A DNA stretch of 64,000 bases from Aporrectodea caliginosa (lineage: Eukaryota > Annelida > Clitellata > Crassiclitellata > Lumbricidae). The stretch lies in NCBI GenBank assembly GCA_020284085.1, contig JACEVL010000045.1:766001-830000 (forward strand), in the 5' to 3' direction. Shown here piece after piece: positions 12,120 through 21,833 of this stretch (its first letter is position 1; every line of letters starts with the position of its first letter). The notes under the pieces are model-generated. The model made no database searches. It worked only from the letters and a program-made list of their open reading frames with translations, and was not told the DNA's origin. A program made the position numbers and the translations under genes.

Positions 12120-12540
12120 GACGTTACCTTAGCTTATAACTGTTTGCAGAATATGGTGTCCATTGAATTTTCTAGAACAAGGTGCAATAACACTTACTTG
12201 AAAGGTGATTTCAGACGTCAGAAATTCTCCTTTCTCCCAATACTCAACTTAAATTCGTAGTTCTGCTCATTCAGGCTTCAGATTCGAGGTTAGTCCAATG
12301 TCGTTATAAATAGCCTTCGTTTTGTTAAGTAAGCAACTCTTGCCGCATTTCAGTCAGCCAATGATTGTCGTCTATTTACCTGTTCTCAACGTTGCGCGTC
12401 ACAAGAATTGATTATACTCTCAGCCTGAAAGTTATAGATAGAAATATTGAAAAACACACAGCTCTTTCTTTTGCAATCGTTTGTTTACCATTATTCCTGC
12501 CTTGTGATAGCATTGCTTGCGTGACGAGCGGTGATTTAGT
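12120..12540 (-). promoter_or_regulatory. promoter-like repeat unit, copy 3 (upstream of small gene copy 1)
   Basis: Read on the minus strand it runs through an inverted CCAAT region, a putative noncoding exon and the donor-like CAAGTAAGTG (near 12,190). It continues into sequence shared with 15,505-15,555 (ATATGGTGTCCA and GAATTTTCTAGAACAAGGTG). It is therefore the likely promoter and first exon of the gene at 10,545. No ATG is visible in the exon part, so it would be 5' UTR. Confidence 0.5.
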
Positions 12541-12619
12541 GTAATAGACTAGCACAGCGTGTTAGGAGAACAATCACTTTAAATAACAAGTAGAACTGTG
12601 TTGTGTTCAATGAAATGAT

Positions 12620-12960
12620 CAATGAGTATTCAACGATGCAGTTACTGGTAACTACTTCTACGACTACAACTGCTTCTGCTATTACAACTAATACTAATTA
12701 CTAATAATAATAATACCCATACTACTTCCTCTGCTACTATGATCGCTACTACCAGTGCTGCCACTTCTACAGCTACTATAGTTACCGCTACTACTACTAC
12801 TACTACAGTTTTACTATATTACTACTAATAATACTTACTAGCTACTACTACTACCTCAACTACTAGGTCGGCTATAACTGCTATTACTACTTAGTGGCGA
12901 TGATGGTGATCATCATTGTGTCTTCATTATCATCATCAGCATTTCACCATAAGCTTACTA
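12620..12960. repeat. degenerate (ACT)n/(CTA)n triplet tract
   Basis: Imperfect ACTACT/CTACTA triplets, then short ATC triplets. No gene content. Confidence 0.8.
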
Positions 12961-13869
12961 TTGCTAATTTCACTCACAAACATTGTTTTTGTCTAATCAT
13001 CATTTTTGTCTTGTAATGCTACGCTCGATTTCCTCATTAAATGTTTATGAATAATGACGATTTATCAGTAGTCTTAATTAAGTTCCTATTCAGGGTGAAC
13101 TTCTAGACCTTCTTCGTTTTGAAACAACGCTCACGTTCTTAGCTGTCGCACCGATATCAGAGGGTTCATATTATACGTTAATATACTACTATCTTTTTCA
13201 GTTGCAGGCCTCATATGCTGAACAGTTATTAGCAGTTATTAACACAACGACGGTCTTCTGGGTAAGCTTGAAGTAGTTGACGGTATAACTTGTCAAGTCT
13301 CTTCGCTTTGAGTTGTTAAGTGCATATGATCTTTACTAGTTTCAGTTTGTCGTCATGGCGACGGGATGATTAGGTGCACCCCATGACCCCTTCGGATAAC
13401 GTATCCGACCGTCCTTCACATTCGTAGCCACTTTGCTTTCCCTATTTAATATTTTCCAAGTTTACAAGCAGTCTGGATCTCATCATCGAAATCTTTCCTT
13501 GTTCTGATTTTAGGTTTAACGTTAATTTCTACTGTCATGACAGCCATCTACCGTATTAAAGTGAAGAACATAACTTCTTAGGCAAACGGAAACCCTGAAT
13601 GCAGTCATTAAAGCCCTACTTATGAAAGCATTCATGTCTGCAGTGCAGTGCTTACTACTTCTTGCAAGTCCCAACAGGGATTTCTTTACTTTGCAGTCAC
13701 GGTTTGATGAACTCAGATATTTAAAATAAACACTTGGTGGATCGAAGTACTTCTAAAAACGAAGATGATGTACTGTAGGCTGAAATACGTCTTAACCTTG
13801 GCCTAAAGCTGTGTGTTTCTGACAAGCAAAAATTTGCAGTTGAAATTGCCGAGAGTGAAGTTGACTTAT
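12961..13869. other. no gene recognised
   Basis: Mixed AT-rich sequence with many stops in all frames and no clear repeat family. Confidence 0.5.
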
Positions 13870-13871
13870 CT

Positions 13872-14104
13872 GCAGTGTGCAGTATGTGTACGATGAAGTT
13901 TTTAAGAGCTTAGCTCACTCAAACGCACACGATTTCATTCTAATACCTAAAATTTTACTTACCAATTCAAGTACAGTTTGACAGTTTGAAGAAGAGAGTG
14001 CAGATGACATTTCTGAGTATTTTAGGCAATGCATGTTAAAGGTCCGACTGTTTCAAGTACGTCTTAAGGGTCATATTAGTAGTAGGTTGAAATACTGTGT
14101 CTAA
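13872..14104 (+). pseudogene. eroded coding fragment, family unknown
   Basis: A frame beginning near 13,872 (V-Q-Y-V-Y-D-E-V-F-K-S) runs about 75 codons with one internal TGA and ends at TAA. It has normal-looking composition (charged helix E-E-E-S-A-D-D, then basic residues). It has no recognisable start and I do not recognise the family. It may be the end of a decayed transposable-element ORF. Confidence 0.25.
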
Positions 14105-15058
14105 GGGCATATGAAATGAATTGACTTATCCTAAGCGAGCACGAAGTAACTCGCCTCCGATTAGTTTTGTATTTTCCAATCTGCCTATTGAAAATAATTG
14201 ATTAAATTGAGACTATTTTCATTAAATTAAATAAAAACAGATTTCTAGCAACGTTTAATTGCAATGAATCTCTTCTTATATGAATGGCGGCGCACAACAG
14301 CAGTCAGTAATTCATTCCTTCAATACAATCATTTTAATTTTGTGAGTAGGCCTAAAGGAAATGCTTTTCTCGTTGTAAGAGGAGCTGAAGGCGTTGTCCA
14401 ACAGTTGTCAAGATGGAGATGGGCCGACGTGGCTTCCATTGGATCGGTTCCTCCGTTCAGATTATGTAATGTTAAATTTCTCACCCTCTCACAAAAGCTA
14501 CGTCAGGGAGACCAGCTTATTCAAATCAAGTCCACAATAGATTTTTGTATGTCGTGTGTCTACCTACTCTCGTCTCTCTGTGTCTGTCTCTGCCCACTCT
14601 ACACTTTCAACTATGCAGTAAGTAAGCAAGATACTCTCAAACACCCAGTTCCAACTATCAATAACCAAACTCTTTGCAATGAACTAATAAACCAATATAT
14701 GTCAAATTGTCAGATTTTATTTATAATTCGTCATTTTAATTTCTTCACGAAAGATCACGTAGTGATCCATTCGTGATGAAGGTAAAATCCTCTGTAGACA
14801 TCAAATGATTGGCATGGCCGGATTGGCCTGTGACCAGCAAATGCTAATCAGCAACATAATTTATGTAAAAGGTGGCAAATAATCAAGACACCGATTTCAG
14901 TTCATCGCCTGCATCTGGAATTTTGAAAATATTAGCCTGAATAGATTTGACAGAAAAGTGCTTTAAACTACAAATTAAAATATTAGCCGGCATTTTAGAA
15001 AGAAAACTAGGCTACTACATTCACTGGGAAGCGAGGCTGCAACCCAATACTCTCAACG
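14105..15058. other. no supported gene (170-codon plus-strand ORF considered weak)
   Basis: An ORF at 14,264-14,776 is open but low in complexity, resembles no family and has no splice or promoter context. It is not called. TAGGCCTA at 14347-14354. Confidence 0.5.
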
Positions 15059-15439
15059 CTAGTAGATGCGAACATAAACGGTTCCCCAGTAGGCTCTTTT
15101 TATGCGTGTAAAGTTAATAGGCCCATCCTCTCCCAGTTTTTGGTTCACACAGAGTTCATGCCCTCCGTGATCACTGATCAGCTTATCTTTAAGGTCACAA
15201 ACGTTGTCCTTCTTCAGAATTCGTGTGTGGTAGACTGTGGGCGCAAGATTTCCCGCTTCCTGGTCAGCGGGGTGTCCTCCACAAAATGAGAATTCGTCTC
15301 CGATGCCTATGTAGAAACGCTGACCATTGGTTTTAGCCGTTGCTATGATATCATTGAGTTCATCCTTCTTCCTTAAAACATACGTCGCCCTCTGTTGAGT
15401 GGTTGACTGCAACAGATCATCGTTTTGTAACGTAGTCAT
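15059..15439 (-). CDS. small paralogous protein, copy 2 (possible GIY-YIG-like fold; conserved ATG lost)
   Basis: 126 residues if started at ATG 15439. It contains RFYIGIG, GGHPAD, NLAPTVYHTR, a KKDNVCDL helix, ELCVN and the C-terminal WGTVYVRIY. In copies 1 and 3 the first Met lies in CAG-ATG-GCG. Here the same place reads CAG-AGG-GCG, and no other Met follows. The only ATG is further upstream, in sequence that in the other copies precedes the splice acceptor (here TGTTGCAG). So either unspliced initiation is used or this copy has lost its start. The helix Glu seen in copy 3 is Lys. Its promoter-like unit starts only about 115 bp upstream. Confidence 0.5.
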   Translation of the reverse strand: MTTLQNDDLLQSTTQQRATYVLRKKDELNDIIATAKTNGQRFYIGIGDEFSFCGGHPADQEAGNLAPTVYHTRILKKDNVCDLKDKLISDHGGHELCVNQKLGEDGPINFTRIKRAYWGTVYVRIY

Positions 15440-15490
15440 AATCGTAATCGTAATCTCGAGATTTCAACAACGTCCAAATAGCCAAGTAGC
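15437..15490 (-). repeat. dispersed 3'-end element, short copy
   Basis: ATAATCGTAATCGTAATCTC then GCCAAGTAGC. It is a truncated member of the (GTAATC)n-tailed family, directly upstream of small gene copy 2. Confidence 0.6.
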
Positions 15491-15499
15491 TACTTGCGT

Positions 15500-15960
15500 T
15501 ACCTTAGCTTATAACTGTGAGCAGAATATGGTGTCCAGCGAATTTTCTAGAACAAGGTGTAATAACCGTTACTTCAGAGGTGAATTCAGACGTCAGAATT
15601 TATCCTTTCTCTGAATACTCAGCTTTTAGTGGTATTAAGTTCATAGTTCTGCGTAATCAAGACTTCAGATTCAATGTAAGTCCAACGTCGTTATAAACCG
15701 TGGCTTTGTTTGGTAGTCCTAAGCAACGTTCCCCGCGTCCTAGTTTCAACCAATGATTGGCGTCGGTATACCTGTTGACCTACTCTGCGTGCAGCCAGAA
15801 TGACTTCCAGCCTGGAAGCTAAAGATAGAAACATTGGAAAGCACCTAAGCCACATCGTACTATATTATAGAATACGTGCTTAAGCTGTCGCTTGCAAACG
15901 TTTGTTTACACTAGTCATCGTCTAAATAATTATTATAATTACGTTTGTGCAGCGCCGTGG
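15500..15960 (-). promoter_or_regulatory. promoter-like repeat unit, copy 4 (upstream of small gene copy 2)
   Basis: Contains the palindromic CCAATGATTGG at 15,750-15,760 (CCAAT box on both strands) plus the conserved GACTTCAGATTCAATGTAAG and CGTTTGTTTAC words of the family. Confidence 0.55.
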
Positions 15961-16189
15961 TTTTATAATAATGGTCTTCGTTTATTATTTCAAACTGACA
16001 CTCCGCAGTATGATTACAATTCATAGTATGAACGGATGATCACAAGATATTAGAGGAGTTGAATTTAACTGTGTGACAGCCATGCAAGGCGCCTATCACA
16101 TCCTACTGCTCATTTGCCTACGCCATCTGGCGAATGAAAGGCTGAGTTGACCTTTGGGAGGATAGCGTCAATGCCGATCTTCTGCTCTT

Positions 16190-16420
16190 ATTGCCGGAGT
16201 GTAGTAGTTAGCTTGTTGGACTGTCAATCGAGAAGTCGGGGATTCAAATCCCTTCCAGGGCAGAAATGTGGTTCGAGATTTCTGCTCCATCTGCACCCGC
16301 TAGCCGACTCAGCTATAAAAATAATGAATACACCGACTGTACACTGTCGGTGAAAAGATGAGACGGCGAGGGAGAGGACTGGCCACCCGTTCTCATATGT
16401 CTAGGCTAAGAAAATAAAGT
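16190..16420 (+). repeat. tRNA-derived SINE
   Basis: tRNA-like head with an A-box-like TAGTAGTTAGC and a B-box-like GGATTCAAATCCC. A body with TTCGAGATTTCTGCTCCATC follows. The same body follows a B box on the minus strand at 50,515-50,640, so two copies of one SINE family are present. Confidence 0.7.
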
Positions 16421-16543
16421 CTCGCTAACACTTCTATCCAGGATTTATGGCCTAATGATCCTAATCAGTAAATGAGTGAAAGAGCGGAATAGTCACACTT
16501 CTTTGCTCACAGAATCGTTTCGATCGAATTCCAGTAATTATTA

Positions 16544-16804
16544 CTACCCTCCGTCTCTGTCTTCTGTCGTTCCTTTCCAAAGCCACAATCGATTCACCTC
16601 CAGATACTCCCTCCTCCACTCATGACCCTCCACCTTCCCCACCTCGATTCTCATTATCTGTCTTCCAACAAACATCAGGGACTGAAGCATCTCATATGTT
16701 ACAAACTCTCCCAAACAAGAAGGGTGAACTCGATGCTCTATCTTCCTCCTTATTGAAAGACTGCGATCTATCCTTGTTCCCATCATCACCAAAATAATGA
16801 ACAC
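16544..16804 (-). other. 86-codon ORF, unsupported
   Basis: Charged, fairly complex open frame without recognisable family, splice sites or repeats. It may be chance or a TE remnant. Confidence 0.15.
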
Positions 16805-17084
16805 CTCCTCATTGCTTGCGATTTCCCCTCCTCTTCAAAAACTTTAAATTACGACTACAATAATTTAAGCCAGTCTGTAATGTTTAATGTGGCGCATCAT
16901 AAGAATGATGTAACAATAGTAGCAAAACACAAACTATTAGGCCTACTAAAAAACTTGCTTGAAATCTCTTCAAAAGTGCTACCACTGTCTTCTCATTAGT
17001 CTCACTTAAAAATAACTCACCGTAACAGTTCCTATGTATTCATGTCTCTGGCGATGTCTCTGTTTCAGTATGTCTGTCTCTATC

Positions 17085-17245
17085 TATCTATCTATCTGTC
17101 TCTGTCTCTAGTTCGCTCTGTACTTTTCTCTCTCTTTGCCTCTGTCTGTCTGTCTGTTCCAGGCTTTTATATGCTTCTCTGTCTTTATCTCACTCTCTGT
17201 CTCTCTGTGCCTGTCTCTGTCTGTCTTTCTGTCTGTCTGACCTGT
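17085..17245. repeat. (CTGT)/(CTAT) microsatellite
   Basis: Imperfect TCTG and CTAT tetranucleotide runs. Confidence 0.85.
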
Positions 17246-17706
17246 GGAGAGCTATCGAGTTCTTCTATCTTTCTCTGCCTCGCTGTCTTTCTTCTACGTT
17301 GATGCAGACCAACAAATGCTACATCAATAACGTCAAGAGTGCATTCGTTTAAATCAGCTAGGAGACAATCACTGCTAACAAGACAGTGTGCAACAAAAAT
17401 AATAAAGACATCGGTTTCAGTTTATCTTCTCCATCTAGAAATCATTCAGTTTTTAGTTGAAAGTCTCTAAACTATTTAATTTCTTATAATATTTTTAATT
17501 AAAGTATTTTGAAAGTATTAGCCTAAATAATAATGACAGAGAAGTATTTAAGCACAGAATAAGTTTGATAAAGCTTAGCTTTAAGCTACAAAATAAAATA
17601 TTAGCTAGAAGTTTCGAAATAAAACTACGCTACTACATTTAAAATAGTGTTATGCACATCACTGGGAAATAGGCTTCCCAGCCTGCCCTATGCTCTACTC
17701 TCAACG

Positions 17707-18051
17707 CTAGTAGATGCGGACATAGACAGTTCCCCATTTGGCTCTTATGCACTTATCATTTCCCTGTATCTTGTTCACACAGAGTTGATTCCTTCCGTGT
17801 TTTCTGATCAGCTCCGCTTCAAGTGTACAAACGTTGTCCTTCTTCATGAGTCGTGTGTGGAAGACTGAGGGTGCGAGATATCCCACTTCCCTGTCGGCGT
17901 GGTGTCCTCCTCTGTCGCGTTTGTGTACTGCGTCGACTGATTTAGTGCCGTGCTGTCCAGCGACGCCTATGTAGAAACGCCGACGATTTCTTTTAGCCGA
18001 AGCTATGATTTCACTGAGTCCTTCCTTCGACGTTGCAACGTAATTCGCCAT
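17707..18051 (-). CDS. small paralogous protein, copy 3 (possible GIY-YIG-like domain, best preserved)
   Basis: 114 residues from ATG 18051 to TAG 17707. Visible elements are NYVAT at residues 3-7, a basic helix, FYIGVAG at 26-32, basic/His residues 43-51, the strand SVFHTR at 62-67, helix VCTLEAELI at 74-82 with Glu78 and Glu80, CVNKIQG at 91-97 and the C-terminal strand GTVYVRIY. The YIG triplet, the Glu in a helix and the following Asn match the layout of GIY-YIG nuclease-like domains, which cut DNA in other families. That assignment is inference, and no clear GIY triplet is seen. Only this copy keeps Tyr of YIG, the Glu and a normal start and stop. Acceptor TTTATTGCAG precedes the ATG; a donor TTTTGAG/GTAAGTG near 19,214 ends a putative 5' noncoding exon. 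Confidence 0.6.
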   Translation of the reverse strand: MANYVATSKEGLSEIIASAKRNRRRFYIGVAGQHGTKSVDAVHKRDRGGHHADREVGYLAPSVFHTRLMKKDNVCTLEAELIRKHGRNQLCVNKIQGNDKCIRAKWGTVYVRIY

Positions 18052-18103
18052 CTGATGGGGATTTTCTGCAATAAACCATCGTTTTGTAACGTAGCCCTAA
18101 TCA

Positions 18104-18330
18104 ATGCATATTTTAACGGACTTGGACTACTGGGACAAAGTCTGCTACTATACTTTCAATGTTATTGAACTAACATTGAAAGTAAATAATTTACTTTCAA
18201 TGTTAGTTTCCAATAACATTATTACCTGTGACATATCACCAAAACTACTGGGACAAATCCAAAAACTGATGGGGCAAATCCTAAAGCTACTGGGACATTT
18301 GTCCCAGTAGTTTTATAGTTAAAATATGCA
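18104..18330. mobile_element. foldback/MITE-like cluster of CTACTGGGACA repeats
   Basis: CTACTGGGACA-like words recur at about 18,127, 18,246, 18,265 (diverged) and 18,288. The last forms a hairpin with TGTCCCAGTAG. A second hairpin has 19-bp arms (ACTAACATTGAAAGTAAAT and its complement, about 18,168-18,206). No target duplication was identified, so the limits are approximate. Confidence 0.55.
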
Positions 18331-18334
18331 CTGG

Positions 18335-18440
18335 CCATAATCGTAATCTTAATTTATTGTAATCTCGAGAATTCTACAGCGCCAAAAATGCGAAGTCGCG
18401 GGAACCAGCTTATTTACACGCACTTAGTCAAAAGTCAAAA
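18335..18440 (-). repeat. dispersed 3'-end element, (GTAATC)n-tailed family
   Basis: Core GCGAAGTCGCGGGAACCAGC and TTATTTACACGCACTTAGTC, nearly the same as at 10,945. It lies in the presumed intron of the copy 3 gene, so it may have been duplicated along with the gene. Confidence 0.65.
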
Positions 18441-18904
18441 CAAAATCTATAGGAACAGAGGTAAAAATCGGTTTGCAGGTCATGCAAGATCCAAATGATC
18501 AGGCAGGCAGACAGTCAGACGGCTACGATGGATGGTGTTTAGTGTTTAAATGGCGAGGGGTAAGGGGTAGAGGATGGCTCGAGATAGGCTATGATTCCAC
18601 TCAAAACTGAAGTGTCACCTCTTCAAGAACTCATACCCCGACTCAACCTTAGCTTTAAGTCTTGAGGTGAGCTGAATAGGACGTAGGCTAATATACAATG
18701 AATGCAAGTCTCTGAAAATTTTCAGCGCCACATAAAAGCCGCATCATGGAGAACAAGCTATTCACCCGGCCAAAACGCCACCAGACACCGGCGCTATGTT
18801 TCAAATCAAGTTCTCAAGAGATTGATTGTTTCGTCATTTTGTTGCCAAATCAGACTCCAGGGGAGAGAAGCGAGAACGCAGTGCTACGGTGGACATTGTT
18901 GGTC

Positions 18905-19050
18905 ATGATGTGACAGACAGACAGAGACAGACAGACAGAGACAGACGGAGAGATAACAGACAGAAACAGACATACAGAAACAGAAACAGACAGACAGATA
19001 GAGACAGAGACAGACAGAGACAGACAGAGACAGACATAGATACAGAGAGA
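18905..19050. repeat. (ACAG)n-rich microsatellite
   Basis: Imperfect GACAGACAGA run. Confidence 0.9.
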
Positions 19051-19189
19051 GGCAGAGAGGTGAATGAGCGGATCGGCAAGGTCAGAAAATTGTTTAGAAA
19101 ACGGTATAGCAACGACTAAATTCAGCCGTTAAAACTTCATTACATGTTCACTGAAGTCTATAGAGTCGACTGTGATGTCTCCTAAAAGG

Positions 19190-19560
19190 TTAGAACAAGA
19201 TAATACAGCACTTACCTCAAAAGTGAAGACGTTAAAATTTCTTCTCTGAAGATTCCACTCTCAGCCCTATCCAAAAGTGTTCTGCCTATTAAGACTTCAG
19301 ATTCAAGGTAGATCTAACGCCGTTATAAGCGTGGGTTTGCTTAAAAGTTGCGCTTCTCCCGCTTTATTTTCAACCAATGATTGGTGTTGACTTACTTGGG
19401 CAGCCACAACGCCTATGAGTTAGAAAGTTATACATAGAACATTGGGAAACACTTTAGCTTTTCCAAAAACGTCTACATGTATTTATCATCGTCATTGTTA
19501 TAATGGTTATATGTTTGGCAAAGTGTTCTGTTGGGCAGTGCGCGCAAAGATTGCAAATTT
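19190..19560 (-). promoter_or_regulatory. promoter-like repeat unit, copy 5 (upstream of small gene copy 3)
   Basis: Contains CCAATGATTGG (near 19,374) and, on the minus strand, the strong donor sequence TTTTGAG/GTAAGTGC near 19,214. This is consistent with a CCAAT promoter and a short 5' noncoding exon. Confidence 0.5.
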
Positions 19561-19829
19561 TGAGTTTGCTGTCCGGACTCCGTATAAAGACTCCCTGCAA
19601 ATTGATCTCATGTCTCAGATACGGATTTACTCGTTATAACTGCAAATGTAATTATATTAAATGAATAATTTAATTCAATGCGATCATGATCGACTGGTGG
19701 GTGGCCTGAATTTCTTATAACGCACTTAGTGCAGACGTACAGCGTTGTACATGTGAGCAATGCGCAGGCCTTCATTATATAATCTATTCTAGTGACTTCT
19801 ATAATAGCGCCGTTATCATATTGCCTAAG

Positions 19830-20070
19830 GCATCAATCCATGGCTGCTTCAAGTGAAATCGCTATAAAGTCGTCATCCATTAGAGGATCCTGGTCGAAAT
19901 CCGGTAGGTGATATAAATCAGAGGCCAAACTACGCTGGATATGCAGCTGAAACAGATGAGTTTCAAGTCTATTGTTCTGAATTATAAAAAACCGACAAAG
20001 CACAAACAGTGGGCAGCGAATTCCAAAGATTCGAACCAGCCACCGAGACCCTCAAAAGGCTCAACACGAT
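19830..20070 (-). pseudogene. C-terminal remnant of a CR1/L2-like LINE ORF
   Basis: Minus-strand frames contain a SNLWNSLP-like segment and then, after frameshift, LETHLFQLH. These correspond to the usual W-N-S-L-P ... F-K-x-x-L-K-T-x-L-F end of such reverse transcriptase ORFs. Several frameshifts; no catalytic region. Confidence 0.5.
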
Positions 20071-20640
20071 TTTTGGTGTGATGTACAGCAAAAGTTATAA
20101 ACCATCCTTTAATTACAATACTAATAAATAGTATTTATTATTAAATACCCTTTACCCCAACGATTCCATATTTTAAGGACGGCAGAAACAACACTCTCAG
20201 ATCTAACAGAGAAATATAGAATATATTTCCAGCTTTTTTAACTTTAAGCCGTCAGAGAACCAAACCAAAGGTCATGGACACGGTTTAGGAAAACTTTCCT
20301 TTAAAGCTTATATCAGCCTGTAATAAATTCTTCTTCTTGGTGACGGCGATAAATATGAGTGAACAGCATGCCCTTGGCGTTACACGGAATTCCCACAGCA
20401 GTCTCGCATCTGTAATCGTTGGATTATAAACCAAACTGCTACCGAATAGATAACCATGACCACGGCCCGATGCATTTGTTTTTTTTGTCATGGACACTGG
20501 AATTCCCACGAGCAGTTTCGCTTTCTGCCACGCAATATTGGAAGGACATGGTCAGAGAAGCACTGAAAATTCTTTTACCATGTTTTAGTTTAATTAATTA
20601 GCTTACATTCCATTAACTAATGAACGTCTTAAATAATAAA
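20071..20640. other. no gene recognised; short internal duplication
   Basis: GAATTCCCAC-AGCAGT-TCGC words occur at about 20,389 and 20,504 in similar context. Otherwise AT-rich. Confidence 0.4.
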
Positions 20641-20707
20641 TTCACTAATTTGAACAAAATAGGAAATATGGTCTAAACTTTGTAAATTCGTTGTTTCGAT
20701 TAGTGGT

Positions 20708-20920
20708 ATGAAATTGATCAACAAGCAAAGGTATTATCGTGTGGTATATAAAGATAAGTCTGTGAGACCAGAATGGATACCTGAAGGTGATGTTAGTGAC
20801 TTTTTGAAACGCCAGTTTCACATTAAACGAACTATGACAGGGAAAATTCGTAAACGTCCGACCCCTGTCAGATTTCAAGCTGAGCAACTTACGTCCGTTC
20901 ATGAAGGGATCAATGATTAG
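20708..20920 (+). pseudogene. chromodomain-like C-terminal pol remnant
   Basis: About 70 residues with RYYRVVYKDKS, then EWIPEGDVSDFL, then a basic tail. The Y-x-V-x-Y/W ... W-x-P-E pattern is that of chromodomain-like ends of LTR-retroelement integrases, which guide insertion. The frame extends 13 codons upstream of the ATG, then hits a stop; the rest of integrase is missing. Confidence 0.55.
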
Positions 20921-21544
20921 TGTGGTTGGATACTATAAGCCAGGGTTACTCTATGATTTTGCTAGGATGATAGTTCTCCTTGGAATGACTTATTATTACG
21001 TCCGGAGACTATATAACTTCCTCTTGTGGTTTGATTCAGCCATTGTGTATGATATGTGGTGCTTACATGCTGTGGTTCACAAGAGAGGTTATTATTAATG
21101 TGCTTTTCTTTTTACGAGTATGTTTCGTTCCGACTGGCCAGTCATCTTATTGGTATATTTATCACTTTAGATAAATTCAGCGCTAATTAAATCGACTATA
21201 ATGTCGTGATTTTATATTTTACTTCATCACCATCATTTGGCTTTTATTGTTGATAGTATCCTGAGTTGTGCACATGTGGTGGGTTAGCCGCAACGCAGCG
21301 ACTGAGAGTTTCAAGTCATCTATACTTTCGTTTTCGGTATTATGACCTTGGCAATGGTTGTGGGCGTTATTTAAGTGTAAGGTGTTTTGTTAGTCACTTT
21401 TAGTGTATTTAGTTGTATTGCGTGATCGTTGCTTGCTTCGATATATATATTTGTCATTGTTGCATATTCATAATTGTCCTTTACTTTCGTATCGAGATAT
21501 AATTTGTTCTTATTTATAGGCTGGATTTTCCTGTTATTTTTGAT

Positions 21545-21778
21545 ATGATCTTCCTTCACTACAAGTTGCTTTGTATTCCCAAGGAAGACATTCAGTTAAC
21601 CACTGATCCGAAGTCTTGTATCTTGGTTTTGTATAAAAATGATATACCTTCTGTTCAACTCTTTTGCAAATTTCTCCTGCTAAATAACCGTCCTACTTCG
21701 TTTGTGTATTTGTTACCTGACACGTTGGCCATTGAAAATAGTGTGTCTGATCTTACGTTGATTTGCCCGTTAGCCTAA
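21545..21778 (+). CDS. accessory/env-region ORF, unknown
   Basis: 77 codons between the chromodomain remnant and the larger membrane ORF. A hydrophobic N-terminal stretch (YKLLCIP) is followed by mixed sequence. Not recognised. It may be the N-terminal part of the env-like gene separated by a frameshift, or an independent small ORF. Confidence 0.3.
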   Translation: MIFLHYKLLCIPKEDIQLTTDPKSCILVLYKNDIPSVQLFCKFLLLNNRPTSFVYLLPDTLAIENSVSDLTLICPLA

Positions 21779-21833
21779 ACTTATTTCAGCGTGTATTTCT
21801 TGTGTCATTCTCATACCGAATGCATGCACATTG

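Noticed and set aside
14264..14776. 170-codon plus-strand ORF
   Set aside because: No recognisable family, no gene context, composition like surrounding noncoding DNA.
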